This document shows, one piece after another, positions 8,779 through 17,622 of a stretch of 64,000 nucleotides of DNA. Position numbers and translations under genes: made by a program. Source of the DNA: Pedobacter heparinus DSM 2366 (GTDB lineage: Bacteria; Bacteroidota; Bacteroidia; Sphingobacteriales; Sphingobacteriaceae); assembly GCF_000023825.1 (NCBI RefSeq), contig NC_013061.1, positions 3,162,001 through 3,226,000 of the forward strand, written 5' to 3'. The notes under the pieces are model-generated. The model ran no database searches. It worked only from the letters and a program-made list of their open reading frames with translations, and had not been told where the DNA came from. The number at the start of each line of letters is the position of its first letter. The first letter of the stretch is position 1.

Positions 8779-11321
8779 TTAAGTTCTACAAATGCAGAAG
8801 GTATGCCATCTGCCTTAACGCTTGCTACACTTTTGCCTTTATTCAGGTTTACGCTGATCACAGCCCGGCCATTGTACAGCTGAACTTTACGTGAGCCATC
8901 AGCAGTACCCTGATCGTCAATCAGTTTTCCATCTCCGGTTAAACCAAAAGTTACATAATCACGGGCATCTAAACACAATATATTGTTTTTGTCCAGCAGT
9001 TTAACCTGTATCACAGCAATGTTATCCTTTTCAGAAACGTGCTCAGAAACCTTTTCCAGCACCAGCTTTGCCGGCTTATCCCATTTCGCGGTCTGGTATT
9101 CCTGTACCAGTTCGTCCGTAATGGTCTTGCCCTCTTTTGTAGTGGCCACTACTTTAATCTCGTTTTTACCTTCCTTGTACTTCACCATCCATTTTAAACC
9201 GGCCGCAGGATAGTTCTGACTGTTCCTTTTCTTTTTTCCCATGCTTTTGCCGTTCATAAAAAGCTCGGCCTCGGCACAGTTAGAATATACTTTAACCATT
9301 TTCTGCTCTCCGGCATCCCCCCACCTTACCGGCCAGGAATGACCGTAAATATGTGCCATTGGTGCTTTGGTCCAGTACGACTGGAATACATAATAAGCTT
9401 CTTTTTTACTGAAGTCGCGCTCAATAACCCCTTTCTGGTTCATATAAGGAACCGGGTTGTCCGGACGCACCGGTGTAGAAAAATCTTTAAATGGCCAGTA
9501 AGCCGCCCCCGTTAACCAGGGCATGTTTTCCTGCTCTTTTAAATGCCAGTCAATCAGGTTAACAATATAACTTTCGCTCCAGTCGCCATCCTTTGAAACC
9601 CTGGCACTCCCTCCAAACAAAGAAGCATCACCGGCCCGTTCATCTGCCCCCACACCTGTCTGCACTAAACTCAGGGCCTTATCCGGACTTTCCGAATGCC
9701 TGCCGGCATGGCTGTCGCCACCCCATTCCACATGCAAAAAGTGGTCTACCCTGTCAAATTCCTTTTTAGAGGCTTCCTTATATTCCGTGTAAATACCACG
9801 GTACCAGCCTGCCCAGATAGAGGGCGAGTATACATCTACTATGTCTTTACAAAAATCACACCTTCTGATGGCCGTTTTACGTGAAGGATCCAGTTTATGC
9901 GCCAGATCGTTCAGTTCTTTCATAAAGGTCCTGATTTTCTGCTCATCAAACTCATTAAAATCACCCGGCCAGTCGTTCTCGTTCCCCAATCCCCATATCA
10001 TCACCGCCGCATGGTTATAATGCTGCTCTATCATATTGGTCAGCATCCTGCGCGCCTGGTCTTTATAAGTATCGCCACCAAGTCCGCCACGGCACCAGGG
10101 AATCTCTTCCCATACCAAAATACCCAGACTGTCGCATAAATCCAGTACAATCCTCGACTGCTGATAATGGCCCAGACGGATAAAATTCACGCCCATATCC
10201 TTCATCATCCGCATCTCTTCGGTGATCATCTCTTCTGTCATGGCCGCCGCTACGCCCGCATGGTCTTCATGCCGGTGTGTCCCCCTTAACAACAGGCGCT
10301 TGCCGTTCAGCATAAATGGCCCCTTTTTCACAAACTCAAAATTCCTGAAACCAATCTTTTCCCGCTGTATATCGGTATCCCCTTTAGCGGTAATGCTGGT
10401 TTCAACCGTGTATAGTTGCGGCAATTCGGGCGACCATAGTTTCGGGTTTTTCAGGCTGGTTTCCCACAGGGCTTTATCGCCATGAAAAGCCTTGATCTGG
10501 TTTTGCCAGCTGGCTACAACCTTTCCCTCCGGATCTTTAACTTCTATTTTTACGGAAACTGTATCCACACCATCAGGATTGAGCAGCCTGCCGGATATGC
10601 TCAGCTTTCCCAAAACCCCTTTTGCATCTACGCTTGCAGCTGCAAAGATCTTATCTACAGAAACCTTCGGTACATAAACCAGGTTCAGGTACCGGTATAA
10701 ACCACCATATACATTAAAGTCAGACAGGTCCGAAGGGATCATCTCCAGGTCACGCGAATTATCGCACCTGATGGACAAGGGCACCTTGCCTTTAAACTGT
10801 GTTTGAAAAACGGCTGTTTTTTTAAATTCCTTTACAGCATCCGTAATGTCGGCCGTCCATTCGTCATAGCCCCCAACATGCTCTGCAACCTTTTTATCGT
10901 AAATATAAACCTGCGTCTTTTGTCCCGCTCCCTCAAAATGCAGCAATGTCCTGCCATCTGTATAGGGGTTTTTCAGCTCCAGCTGCGTACGGTACCAGCC
11001 CGGGCCCTGGTAATAGTTTACATCCGGATCTACCGCATCCAATGCATTAAAGCAATGGGGCAAACTTACCTTCTGCCATAGCGGAACGCTTTCAGGATTA
11101 CCTTCCTTAACCGGTCTTACCGCTTCCCATATCCCGCCCAGGTCTCCTTTTAAATATTCCCAGTTGTTGATCAATCTTTGCCTGTTCTGCGCAAAAACGT
11201 ACTGACTGCATATCAGCAGTCCTAAAAAAAATACCAGCTTAACTCTCTTCACTTTCTCTGTTAATGTAAATAAAAATATATTTGGTTTGCGCAGCGTTTT
11301 GACAGACGCTAAATTGGTCAT
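8775..11321 (-). CDS. GH2 family glycoside hydrolase, beta-galactosidase-like
   Basis: Up to 848 residues. The GH2 order is sugar-binding jelly roll, Ig-like domain, TIM barrel with RGTHRHEDHAG (346-356), acid/base Glu448 in WGLGNEND and nucleophile Glu532 in HVEWGGDSHAG, then C-terminal DUF4982- and invasin-like beta domains. It lacks the LacZ small-subunit domain found in the larger GH2 at 37322-40459. Start: the ATG at 11321 sits just after TAGGAGG, unusually Shine-Dalgarno-like for Bacteroidota, but gives a 25-residue preface; a GTG at 11252 would begin a textbook signal peptide (KRVKLVFFLGLLICSQYVFA). Beta-galactosidase is the likeliest activity, but GH2 also includes beta-glucuronidases and mannosidases. 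It is the first enzyme gene after the AraC regulator. Confidence 0.85.
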   Translation of the reverse strand: MTNLASVKTLRKPNIFLFTLTEKVKRVKLVFFLGLLICSQYVFAQNRQRLINNWEYLKGDLGGIWEAVRPVKEGNPESVPLWQKVSLPHCFNALDAVDPDVNYYQGPGWYRTQLELKNPYTDGRTLLHFEGAGQKTQVYIYDKKVAEHVGGYDEWTADITDAVKEFKKTAVFQTQFKGKVPLSIRCDNSRDLEMIPSDLSDFNVYGGLYRYLNLVYVPKVSVDKIFAAASVDAKGVLGKLSISGRLLNPDGVDTVSVKIEVKDPEGKVVASWQNQIKAFHGDKALWETSLKNPKLWSPELPQLYTVETSITAKGDTDIQREKIGFRNFEFVKKGPFMLNGKRLLLRGTHRHEDHAGVAAAMTEEMITEEMRMMKDMGVNFIRLGHYQQSRIVLDLCDSLGILVWEEIPWCRGGLGGDTYKDQARRMLTNMIEQHYNHAAVMIWGLGNENDWPGDFNEFDEQKIRTFMKELNDLAHKLDPSRKTAIRRCDFCKDIVDVYSPSIWAGWYRGIYTEYKEASKKEFDRVDHFLHVEWGGDSHAGRHSESPDKALSLVQTGVGADERAGDASLFGGSARVSKDGDWSESYIVNLIDWHLKEQENMPWLTGAAYWPFKDFSTPVRPDNPVPYMNQKGVIERDFSKKEAYYVFQSYWTKAPMAHIYGHSWPVRWGDAGEQKMVKVYSNCAEAELFMNGKSMGKKKRNSQNYPAAGLKWMVKYKEGKNEIKVVATTKEGKTITDELVQEYQTAKWDKPAKLVLEKVSEHVSEKDNIAVIQVKLLDKNNILCLDARDYVTFGLTGDGKLIDDQGTADGSRKVQLYNGRAVISVNLNKGKSVASVKADGIPSAFVELK

Positions 11322-11425
11322 TAGCCTCCTATTATTGTTTCACCCTTTTAGCTTATTCATCAACTATTTTGGCATAACAATCCCGGGCCAACTGCTGTCA
11401 GCTGCTAAAAAAGACAATTATTTGA

Positions 11426-12310
11426 TTAGGCGCAGGCGCTAACGAACTCTTTCTGGTAGCATAGCGGGCTCTTGCCGGTGATCTTTTTAAAGCACTTATG
11501 GAAACTGGCAAAATTGTTAAAACCACTGTTGTAACACACCTGTTTCAGGTTTAGGCTATGCTCTATCAGCAACTTACAGGCCTGCCCTACTTTAACCTCT
11601 ATTAAGAACTGCGAATAGGTTTTACGTGTCCGTGATTTAAAATAACGGCAAAAAGAATTGGGACTGATCCTGGCAACTTCAGCAATCTCTTCCAGGTAGA
11701 TCTTATTTTTGAAATTGGCGTAAGTATAGTCGTAAATGTCGTTGATCCTGTCTTTCTCAATCATTTCCAGGTCGTAATGAAAACCTACAGAAGAAAGCAC
11801 TTCAAGCTGGCTCGATCTGGCAATTTCTACCAGCGCCTGCATCAAAATAATGATCCTTTCTGTGCCCTCGGCTTTCAACATCCGGGTAATTAATTCTGCC
11901 ACAACAGCCTTGTTTTTACCCGTTACCTTTACGCCTCTTTTGGCTTTTTCTAAAATATCTTTGAGCAGCTTATTTTCAGGAAGGTTTAAAAAGCATTCGC
12001 CAAACAGGTTCTCACTAAAATGGGCTACCCTTATATCGGCTGCTGCCGGTTTGGTATCGGTTGTAAAATAGGCATCATCAAACCTCCAGTAATGTGGCAG
12101 GTTGGCCCCCAGTAAAACAATGTCACCAGATTTAAAACGTTTAATGCTGTCGCCGATAAATTGTGTACCGTCGCCTTTATTAAAATAGATCAATTCAATT
12201 TCCTGGTGATAGTGCCATTTATTATTAACAGAAGGCTCCAGATCTTGCCTTACACTAAAGGATTGTGCAGGCTCCATAGATACTTTAAGTAGTTGTGCTT
12301 TCATAATCAA
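11426..12310 (-). CDS. AraC family transcriptional regulator with cupin sensor domain
   Basis: A 294-residue cytoplasmic regulator. Residues about 25-80 (HYHQEIELIYFNKGDGTQFIG and following) form an AraC-type cupin effector pocket; residues about 195-292 contain the paired helix-turn-helix, with YLEEIAEVARISPNSFCRYF and QVCYNSGFNNFASFHKCFKK as the two recognition segments. Such proteins bind a sugar and activate nearby catabolic genes. It is transcribed toward the GH2-GH95-GH95-GH31-lyase genes, which begin 104 bp downstream, and it lies in the middle of PUL 1, so those genes are its likely target. The inducing sugar (fucose, galactose or an oligosaccharide) cannot be read from the sequence. 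Confidence 0.88.
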   Translation of the reverse strand: MIMKAQLLKVSMEPAQSFSVRQDLEPSVNNKWHYHQEIELIYFNKGDGTQFIGDSIKRFKSGDIVLLGANLPHYWRFDDAYFTTDTKPAAADIRVAHFSENLFGECFLNLPENKLLKDILEKAKRGVKVTGKNKAVVAELITRMLKAEGTERIIILMQALVEIARSSQLEVLSSVGFHYDLEMIEKDRINDIYDYTYANFKNKIYLEEIAEVARISPNSFCRYFKSRTRKTYSQFLIEVKVGQACKLLIEHSLNLKQVCYNSGFNNFASFHKCFKKITGKSPLCYQKEFVSACA

Positions 12311-12525
12311 TATTTGGTTTAGTTAAATTGGTTTTTTAGCTGACCAAATACAATGAGACAGATTTTGCCCGGAACTCCTTTAGCTTACAGGTTAAAGACA
12401 TGCGGCATGCCCGTTAACATTATATTTGGTAAGGCTAATTTATACCGGAATTAAATGTAACAGGGGTTAAAATCTTAAAGGAATAGGGGGAAAATCTTAA
12501 ATAAAACGCTTAAACAGGCCCATAT
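12311..12525. other. intergenic region upstream of the araC-type gene
   Basis: A 215-bp gap between the NagX-like gene and the AraC-type regulator. It contains no convincing reading frame. On the minus strand, about 40 bp upstream of the regulator, TTGTATTTG resembles the Bacteroidota TAnnTTTG -7 element, but I could not find a good -33 TTTG partner. The gap is long for this cluster and probably holds the promoter of a separate transcription unit (regulator, and perhaps GH2 onwards). Confidence 0.3.
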
Positions 12526-13698
12526 TTAAATTTTTAATCTGATGCCCCTTTTTTCCATCTGCCTTACCAGCAGGATGATCAGGAATGAGATGATAAAGGA
12601 ACGCAAAACTCCGATGAGCCCGGTATTGATCAGGTCCGGATACCAGAAACCAGCGAGCTCAAAAAAGGCATATAAAAAATAAGGGATCAGATAGCAGGTC
12701 AGCGTACTTGTACCGGCAGCGTCTATGCTGCTGAACCATCCCTTTTTACCTTTCAGTTCAACCACAAAGATCATCAGCGCAAAGGCCAGTAAACTGATGC
12801 CGGCACATATGGCCACCCAGGCAGGTGTAGCATTGATTTTAGAGATCCCCTCTGTAAAAGGTCTTACCAACAGGCCTAAAATAATCAGTAAAACCCCCGC
12901 AGCTGAAAATACAGCGAGCAAACGACCACTCAGTGCATTTCTCCAGTTCACATACAGCAGCGAAGCCAGCACACCAAACATAATGAGTGTCTCGTTGGAA
13001 GCATCGCCAATAATCCATATTTCAAAAGGCATTAAACCGGCATGTGAAAGCAGGTTAATGCCAAAAAACAAGACCAGTGCAGTACCCAGCCAAAATGCCT
13101 TTCCTTTGCTTAGCAAATAAACAAAGGCGCAAACCAGGTAGGCCCAGCCAATAATGCCCAATATGCCCCACCAGGAAGGCCGCATCCAGTGCAGGTTGCC
13201 GGGCTTCCCTCCTTTATACAAACAGGCCAGCAGTGCCAGCAATACAATTCCCAGCGTCACCAGCAGGTTCTTTTTACGAAGGGACCATTGCTTGGGATAA
13301 TCCATCCAGATCAGGAAAAAACTGAAGGTGGTCAGGATTGTCCAGACCGGACGGGGCAGCAATGCCGCCTCGCTGTATGCACCAGAATTGACGTGAAAAA
13401 AGCCCATTACAATAAGTGCGGCCGATCTTAAAACAATATAAAGGGAAATGGACAAAAAAGACTTCCCCTTGTTCATCCTGCTTTGCAGCGCAAATGGAAG
13501 TGAAAGCCCTACAATAAATAAAAATGCCGGAAATATCGTATCTGCAAAACCCATCCCATCTACATCTGCTTCCACATGATCTACCCAATGCGGCAGGTAT
13601 TTCACACTCCCCACATCGTTTACAAAAATCATCAGGAACATGGTCAGTGCCCTTAACACATCAACCGCCTGGAATCTGATGCCGGGTTTAAGCTCCAT
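12526..13698 (-). CDS. NagX/HGSNAT-like multi-pass membrane protein (DUF5009-type putative acyltransferase)
   Basis: A 390-residue integral membrane protein with about ten hydrophobic segments. The N terminus RFQAVDVLRALTMFLMIFVND and the segment GMGFADTIFPAFLFIVGLSLPFAL are characteristic of the bacterial relatives of heparan-alpha-glucosaminide N-acetyltransferase (NagX, DUF5009). Human HGSNAT acetylates terminal glucosamine across the lysosomal membrane. The bacterial members occur often in PULs and are thought to move acyl groups onto, or handle, sugars at the inner membrane, but their reaction is not settled. It follows the GH29 fucosidase by 9 bp, so it is part of the same operon. The family is recognisable; the function is inferred only loosely. 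Confidence 0.78.
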   Translation of the reverse strand: MELKPGIRFQAVDVLRALTMFLMIFVNDVGSVKYLPHWVDHVEADVDGMGFADTIFPAFLFIVGLSLPFALQSRMNKGKSFLSISLYIVLRSAALIVMGFFHVNSGAYSEAALLPRPVWTILTTFSFFLIWMDYPKQWSLRKKNLLVTLGIVLLALLACLYKGGKPGNLHWMRPSWWGILGIIGWAYLVCAFVYLLSKGKAFWLGTALVLFFGINLLSHAGLMPFEIWIIGDASNETLIMFGVLASLLYVNWRNALSGRLLAVFSAAGVLLIILGLLVRPFTEGISKINATPAWVAICAGISLLAFALMIFVVELKGKKGWFSSIDAAGTSTLTCYLIPYFLYAFFELAGFWYPDLINTGLIGVLRSFIISFLIILLVRQMEKRGIRLKI

Positions 13699-13707
13699 AG
13701 GCTATTT

Positions 13708-15498
13708 TTATTTTACAGGTTCCAATATAACTGATTTTAACTTAAATAACTCAATTCCATTTTGCAAAGGCCGGATGCTGATCTGGTAATCAGCAGCTTT
13801 ACTGAAAGTAGTGGTGGCTATCACATGTTTAATAAATGGCAAAGGTGCTTTTTTATCAAAATCTGAGGTCCTCAATGTACGGAACAGAAACTCCTGGCCA
13901 TTTACCGTCATGCTACCCTCCTGTTTGGCACTTTCGGGTGCACAGGAATATTCCAGCGCAATTTTATAAACCCCGGGTTCGGTAACACGAATGGCAAAAT
14001 CAGCTTCGTCATTGTTGCTTTTGATATCTGTTACGCAAACGGTATGCTTCCAGTCGCCATAATAATGGCTATAGGTTAAACTCTGGATCTTCGCATTCCC
14101 CTTTAGTCTGGCATAAGTGGCCCCCACTATATTTTCGGGGTACTGACCGGAAACCGTAATGGGCACCTTCAGGTCATAATCGTCAATTTTACCCGAATAT
14201 TCTACCACAACCACCGTATTTGCAGCATCTGCCTCAAAAACAGGCAAATCGATCCATATATCTTTACCTGTATTTTTCCAACTCAGTTGTTGCTGGCTAA
14301 CGAGGTTATAGACTTTTGCAACTTTACCTTTAAAATCAGGTATCAACAGTTTCCCATCCAAAGGCCTGCGCATGACATGTAAGTACTGCTTACCCGGTTT
14401 AGAGGTACTTACCCCCCAGGGCTGTGCCGGGATCAGGCCATAGGTACTGCCGTAAATACTTTCTCCGTTTTTATCCAGCCATTTACCCGTTTCCTTTAAA
14501 AACTTTACCGAATATTCGGGAATATTGCCTTCCCCGTCGGGCCCTACGTTCAGCATCAGGTTACCACCTTTTGAAGCTACATTGGCCAGCAGCCTGATAA
14601 TTTCTGCAGGGGTTTTAAAATTCATATCATGTTTAATATAGCCCCATGAATCGTTGTGCGTATAAATAGATTCCCAGGCCCCTTTTATCGGCGTGTCTGG
14701 CACTTCCGAATCGCCAAAATCCCTGTAATCGCCCAGACCATGGCCAACGCGACTGCTAAACAGGCTTTTTGGCTGCAATACCCTTAAGTCATTTACAAAG
14801 TTCAGGGTCTGTTCTTTGGTCATGCCCCCGGGAGTATCAAACCATACAATTCCCAAAGGACCATAATTGCCAAGCAGCTCTTTTAACTGGGGTATGGCTT
14901 TTTCCCTGTAATATTTCTGGTAATCTTTTTTCGTCTCGTCAAAATCCCAGCTGTTTTTTCCACCATTTGGCTCATACCAATCCTGGAACTGTGAATAGTA
15001 AAACCCAAACTGAATGCCCCTTTTCCTGGTAGCTTCGGCTAAGGCTTTCATCGGGTCTTTTTTATAAGGTGTAGCATCCACAATGTCAAAATCGCTCACC
15101 TTAGTATCAAACATAGAAAAGCCTTCATGGTGTTTGGCAGTAATTACCATGTATTTGATCCCTGCATCTTTAGCCAGCTGCGCCCATTCATCCGCATTAA
15201 ACTTAATGGGATTAAAAGTTTTGGCTACTTCTTTGTACTCAGCAACCGGTATTCTGGCCTGGCTCATGATCCACTCCCCACTGCCATAATAGCGTTTGCC
15301 TTTCCACTCACCGGCAAGTTTTGCATACAGCCCCCAGTGGATAAACATGCCAAACTTTGCTTCCTTAAACCATTTTAAATTGGGGTTTGCTTTACCGGAT
15401 ACACTGCTGTCCCACATTTCATCCATGGTTTGCGCATGAATGGAAAGGGTGCAGGCAAAAAAAAGTACAATTGTAAGAAAATAATTAGTCGTTCGCAT
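13708..15498 (-). CDS. alpha-L-fucosidase, GH29 family
   Basis: A 596-residue exported enzyme with a signal peptide ending SIHAQ. The barrel begins at AKFGMFIHWGLYAKLAGEWK; AKHHEGFSMFDTKVSDFD (121-138) is the conserved substrate-binding His-His region, and Asp221 in GIVWFDTPGG is the expected nucleophile (usually WFDG). GH29 enzymes are retaining exo-alpha-L-fucosidases. The C-terminal 250 residues form the usual beta-sandwich and extra beta domains. With a second GH29 at the window edge and two GH95 enzymes downstream, the locus carries at least four fucosidase-type genes, implying fucose in several linkages. It is transcribed just before the NagX-like gene and 63 bp after the DUF6266-like gene. 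Confidence 0.93.
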   Translation of the reverse strand: MRTTNYFLTIVLFFACTLSIHAQTMDEMWDSSVSGKANPNLKWFKEAKFGMFIHWGLYAKLAGEWKGKRYYGSGEWIMSQARIPVAEYKEVAKTFNPIKFNADEWAQLAKDAGIKYMVITAKHHEGFSMFDTKVSDFDIVDATPYKKDPMKALAEATRKRGIQFGFYYSQFQDWYEPNGGKNSWDFDETKKDYQKYYREKAIPQLKELLGNYGPLGIVWFDTPGGMTKEQTLNFVNDLRVLQPKSLFSSRVGHGLGDYRDFGDSEVPDTPIKGAWESIYTHNDSWGYIKHDMNFKTPAEIIRLLANVASKGGNLMLNVGPDGEGNIPEYSVKFLKETGKWLDKNGESIYGSTYGLIPAQPWGVSTSKPGKQYLHVMRRPLDGKLLIPDFKGKVAKVYNLVSQQQLSWKNTGKDIWIDLPVFEADAANTVVVVEYSGKIDDYDLKVPITVSGQYPENIVGATYARLKGNAKIQSLTYSHYYGDWKHTVCVTDIKSNNDEADFAIRVTEPGVYKIALEYSCAPESAKQEGSMTVNGQEFLFRTLRTSDFDKKAPLPFIKHVIATTTFSKAADYQISIRPLQNGIELFKLKSVILEPVK

Positions 15499-15561
15499 GG
15501 TTGAAGATAAGGGCTTTATCTTTTGATAAATTCTGCGGTTTTAGCTATTTACTCAAGCATA

Positions 15562-16374
15562 TTAGCCTAGTTTTAATTTCGTAATATCCATCCATTCCGA
15601 AGCGCGGCCATAATAAGGTGTATTCTGGCTTGCCGGTTTTACAAAGCTGCCCGGACTGACAAGGGCACCACATACAGCTGCCGGATTAAAGGTTTTACTA
15701 TTGATTACCGTTTTAACCTGGTTATGCAACGAAAAATATTGCAGTCCTATGCCCGCTACACATAAACATCCATCAGGAATTTCAAATGTAAATTCCTGTG
15801 CAGGTAAAATTTGCTGATCTTTGCTGATCTCTATACTTTGATGCATTGCAGACTTATGCAAGCCCGGAGCCAGTGCAATTACTGCAACAGCAATGTTAAG
15901 CTCGCATACATTTGCCCGCAGGGGGAATTTTAGCTGTTTCCCGACCTCAATTTCAGGAAGCTGGATTTTAAGTATATTTCCTTCCAGCATAGTTTGGGCA
16001 GATACCCACAAACTGTTGATCAATGGTGATTTGAGATTGAACTCAGTACCGGTCAATCGCTCAAAGCTATCCGTTTCAAAAGTGAACTTTTCAGTTTCTT
16101 TATCGTAACAGTGCCTCAACACTTCGTTTACCGGGGTATTAAAACGCGTAATCATGTCACCATCATAATTGTCCCGGATCAGAAAATGTAAATCTTTGCG
16201 AATCACGCAGGCCAGGCTGATGCCCTGGCCAAACACGCCAGCCGCCCGCCGTGTTCCTTTTGTTTGTTTGTACTTACCAGGTTTAGACTGTAAAATCGTC
16301 TTCCCGTTTTTACCTCTTCTGCTCACCGTCTCGCCAACCAGGCCAGTCAGGTGTTTTCCATTAAATTTCCCCAT
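15562..16374 (-). CDS. DUF6266-like protein of unknown function
   Basis: A 270-residue protein with no signal peptide or membrane segment. The start MGKFNGKHLTGLVGETVSRRGKNGKT, rich in Gly, Lys and Arg, resembles the N terminus of the DUF6266 family common in Pedobacter and related genera; the rest is predicted beta-rich. I do not recognise a catalytic motif and no function is established for that family. It sits between the toxin-antitoxin pair and GH29, on the same strand as both. About 100 bp upstream of its start lies an unusual 11-bp tandem repeat array with a hairpin. It may be a cargo gene that entered the PUL with the toxin-antitoxin pair rather than part of glycan use. The family call is moderate. 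Confidence 0.5.
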   Translation of the reverse strand: MGKFNGKHLTGLVGETVSRRGKNGKTILQSKPGKYKQTKGTRRAAGVFGQGISLACVIRKDLHFLIRDNYDGDMITRFNTPVNEVLRHCYDKETEKFTFETDSFERLTGTEFNLKSPLINSLWVSAQTMLEGNILKIQLPEIEVGKQLKFPLRANVCELNIAVAVIALAPGLHKSAMHQSIEISKDQQILPAQEFTFEIPDGCLCVAGIGLQYFSLHNQVKTVINSKTFNPAAVCGALVSPGSFVKPASQNTPYYGRASEWMDITKLKLG

Positions 16375-16699
16375 TCGTTTTTTTACTTTAAGTTAATATT
16401 TGGTTAAAGTACTTCATGCAGGCTTTGGCCAAGTTTGGTATGAATGCGTATAGATTGCGTAATGACAGCGTCATGAGTCCGGCTTTTTTCAGGAAAAAGT
16501 CGGACTCACCTCGGACTCATGTCGGACTCATTCCGGACTCACTCCAAATTCAACCCCAGTTCTGTTTAAGTACTAACAATGCCCGGTAAGTATTTCTTTT
16601 AAAGAAACAACTACACCAAAACTGTCATTATCAGCAATTTAAACAATTATAAAGCCAGAAATAAAAATGGTAATTTTGTCAGTATATTTCGTTCCTCTG
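16375..16699. other. 325-bp gene-free region between PIN toxin and DUF6266-like gene
   Basis: I see no coding sequence here. The region holds a perfect ATGAC-AGC-GTCAT palindrome (16462-16474), the hairpin and tandem repeats described separately at 16474-16543, and otherwise AT-rich sequence with no recognised promoter. Confidence 0.6.
16474..16543. repeat. four 11-bp tandem repeats (core CGGACTCA) with an inverted copy forming a hairpin
   Basis: Four head-to-tail copies of an 11-bp unit with core CGGACTCA start at 16500, 16511, 16522 and 16533. An inverted copy, TGAGTCCGG, lies at 16474-16482. The inverted copy and the first direct copy bracket CTTTTT and AAAAAG arms, so 16474-16508 can fold as an almost uninterrupted hairpin with a short TCAGG loop. 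Five copies of one 8-mer in 70 bp is not chance. It could be a multi-site protein operator, a repeat-mediated recombination site or a terminator-like element after the PIN toxin gene (minus strand). The units are too short and unspaced for a CRISPR. Confidence 0.75.
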
Positions 16700-17206
16700 C
16701 TAAAATTGAGCAGCATTGCTCATATTTCCATAATATACATTTGGCTCATTAACAATAAATGAATCATCCAACTCGGCAAAATAAGTTAAAAACTGTACCG
16801 GCGTTAATATTGGAATGTTCTCATAAGGATTCAAAATTAATAAATCCTTATCACCGGAGACGATACAGGCAACATCCGCAGCAACAGCAAGACCAAGAAA
16901 TTTATCATCATCTGGATCCTTACAAATCGTAACTTGTTTTTTTACGTCAACAAACTCTGTTCTGTTTTTTAACATTAGGATATAAAACTCCCGTTTTTCT
17001 ATTGTTAAGTAGCTATTAAACTTTGGACGAATAAAACGGGTTGAGAATTCATACCACGTTTCAACAGAACTTACAATAGTACCATTTTTTAATGCCAGGT
17101 CAAATGCTTTAAAACTCACAGATCCAGGAATCAGATGTGCACTAATCAATGCATTTGTATCAAATACAAAATACCTAGCCTCTAACATCTTCTTTGAGTA
17201 ATTCAT
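16700..17206 (-). CDS. PIN domain ribonuclease toxin (VapC-like)
   Basis: A 168-residue protein with the PIN-fold acidic residues in order: Asp16 in VFDTNAL, a Glu in SSVETWYEF (49 or 53), Asp in CKDPDDDKFLGLA (97-101) and Asp119/Asp121 in VSGDKDLL. PIN toxins are magnesium-dependent ribonucleases that cut tRNA or other RNA when freed from antitoxin. The layout, together with the small upstream partner, matches PIN-family toxin-antitoxin pairs. The start at 17206 overlaps the antitoxin gene by 32 bp; Met7 at 17188 would reduce this to 14 bp and directly precedes the conserved strand, so it is an equally good start. The pair interrupts PUL 1 and is probably a stability module. Confidence 0.82.
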   Translation of the reverse strand: MNYSKKMLEARYFVFDTNALISAHLIPGSVSFKAFDLALKNGTIVSSVETWYEFSTRFIRPKFNSYLTIEKREFYILMLKNRTEFVDVKKQVTICKDPDDDKFLGLAVAADVACIVSGDKDLLILNPYENIPILTPVQFLTYFAELDDSFIVNEPNVYYGNMSNAAQF

Positions 17207-17459
17207 CTAATATATCCTGGGTTAGGCCATTTTTAACTGCCTCATTCTGGCATTCTTTTATAGATTCAAGATATTTAGGAAGAGTCGCAAGATTTTTTTT
17301 ATAGCGTTCCCATGCCTCCTTTTCATCCGGACGGGCATAGCCAATCGGATACTTCAGCTCCCTGGAAACGATTTTGGTTACCTTATCCCGTAAACCCTGG
17401 CCACATATTTTCCAGTTTTCGGCAATTACATTATCCACTTCAAGTACAATGCGTTTCAT
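17175..17459 (-). CDS. putative antitoxin partner of the PIN toxin
   Basis: A 94-residue charged protein. The first 35 residues (MKRIVLEVDNVIAENW and following) could form a ribbon-helix-helix DNA-binding element, and the helical C-terminal half would be the toxin-wrapping part; this is inferred from composition and position, not from a recognised family. It lies directly upstream of and overlapping the PIN gene, the normal antitoxin-first order. AT-rich palindromes lie in the 163 bp upstream (for example 17529-17548) and could be its operator. Function rests mainly on context. Confidence 0.6.
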   Translation of the reverse strand: MKRIVLEVDNVIAENWKICGQGLRDKVTKIVSRELKYPIGYARPDEKEAWERYKKNLATLPKYLESIKECQNEAVKNGLTQDILDELLKEDVRG

Positions 17460-17528
17460 AACATTCAGTTTTAAATAATAAGTTAAATCAAACTTAATAA
17501 TAAAACTTTAGATAACAAAATTATTTTA

Positions 17529-17590
17529 TAGATTAATTTATAAATCTATATAGTAAAATATTGTAAGATAAATCATTATTTTGATGATTT
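17529..17590. promoter_or_regulatory. AT-rich inverted repeats upstream of the toxin-antitoxin operon
   Basis: Two perfect inverted repeats lie in the 163-bp gap between the GH95-like gene and the antitoxin gene: TAGATT-N8-AATCTA at 17529-17548 and AAATCAT-N7-ATGATTT at 17570-17590. The first, nearer the antitoxin start, is a candidate site for antitoxin autoregulation. The second lies 33 nt past the GH95-like stop and could be a weak terminator. In sequence this AT-rich, short palindromes also arise by chance, so confidence is low. Confidence 0.3.
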
Positions 17591-17622
17591 AATCAGAAAC
17601 CTGGTTCAATCATGGCTTATCC

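Noticed and set aside
13274..13588. 104-codon minus-strand frame in the NagX-like gene
   Set aside because: It is on the same strand in another frame, inside a full-length membrane protein; Cys/Gly/Arg-rich translation without family features.
16500..16543. CRISPR array
   Set aside because: Units are 11 bp, directly abutting, with no spacers and no cas genes in the window.
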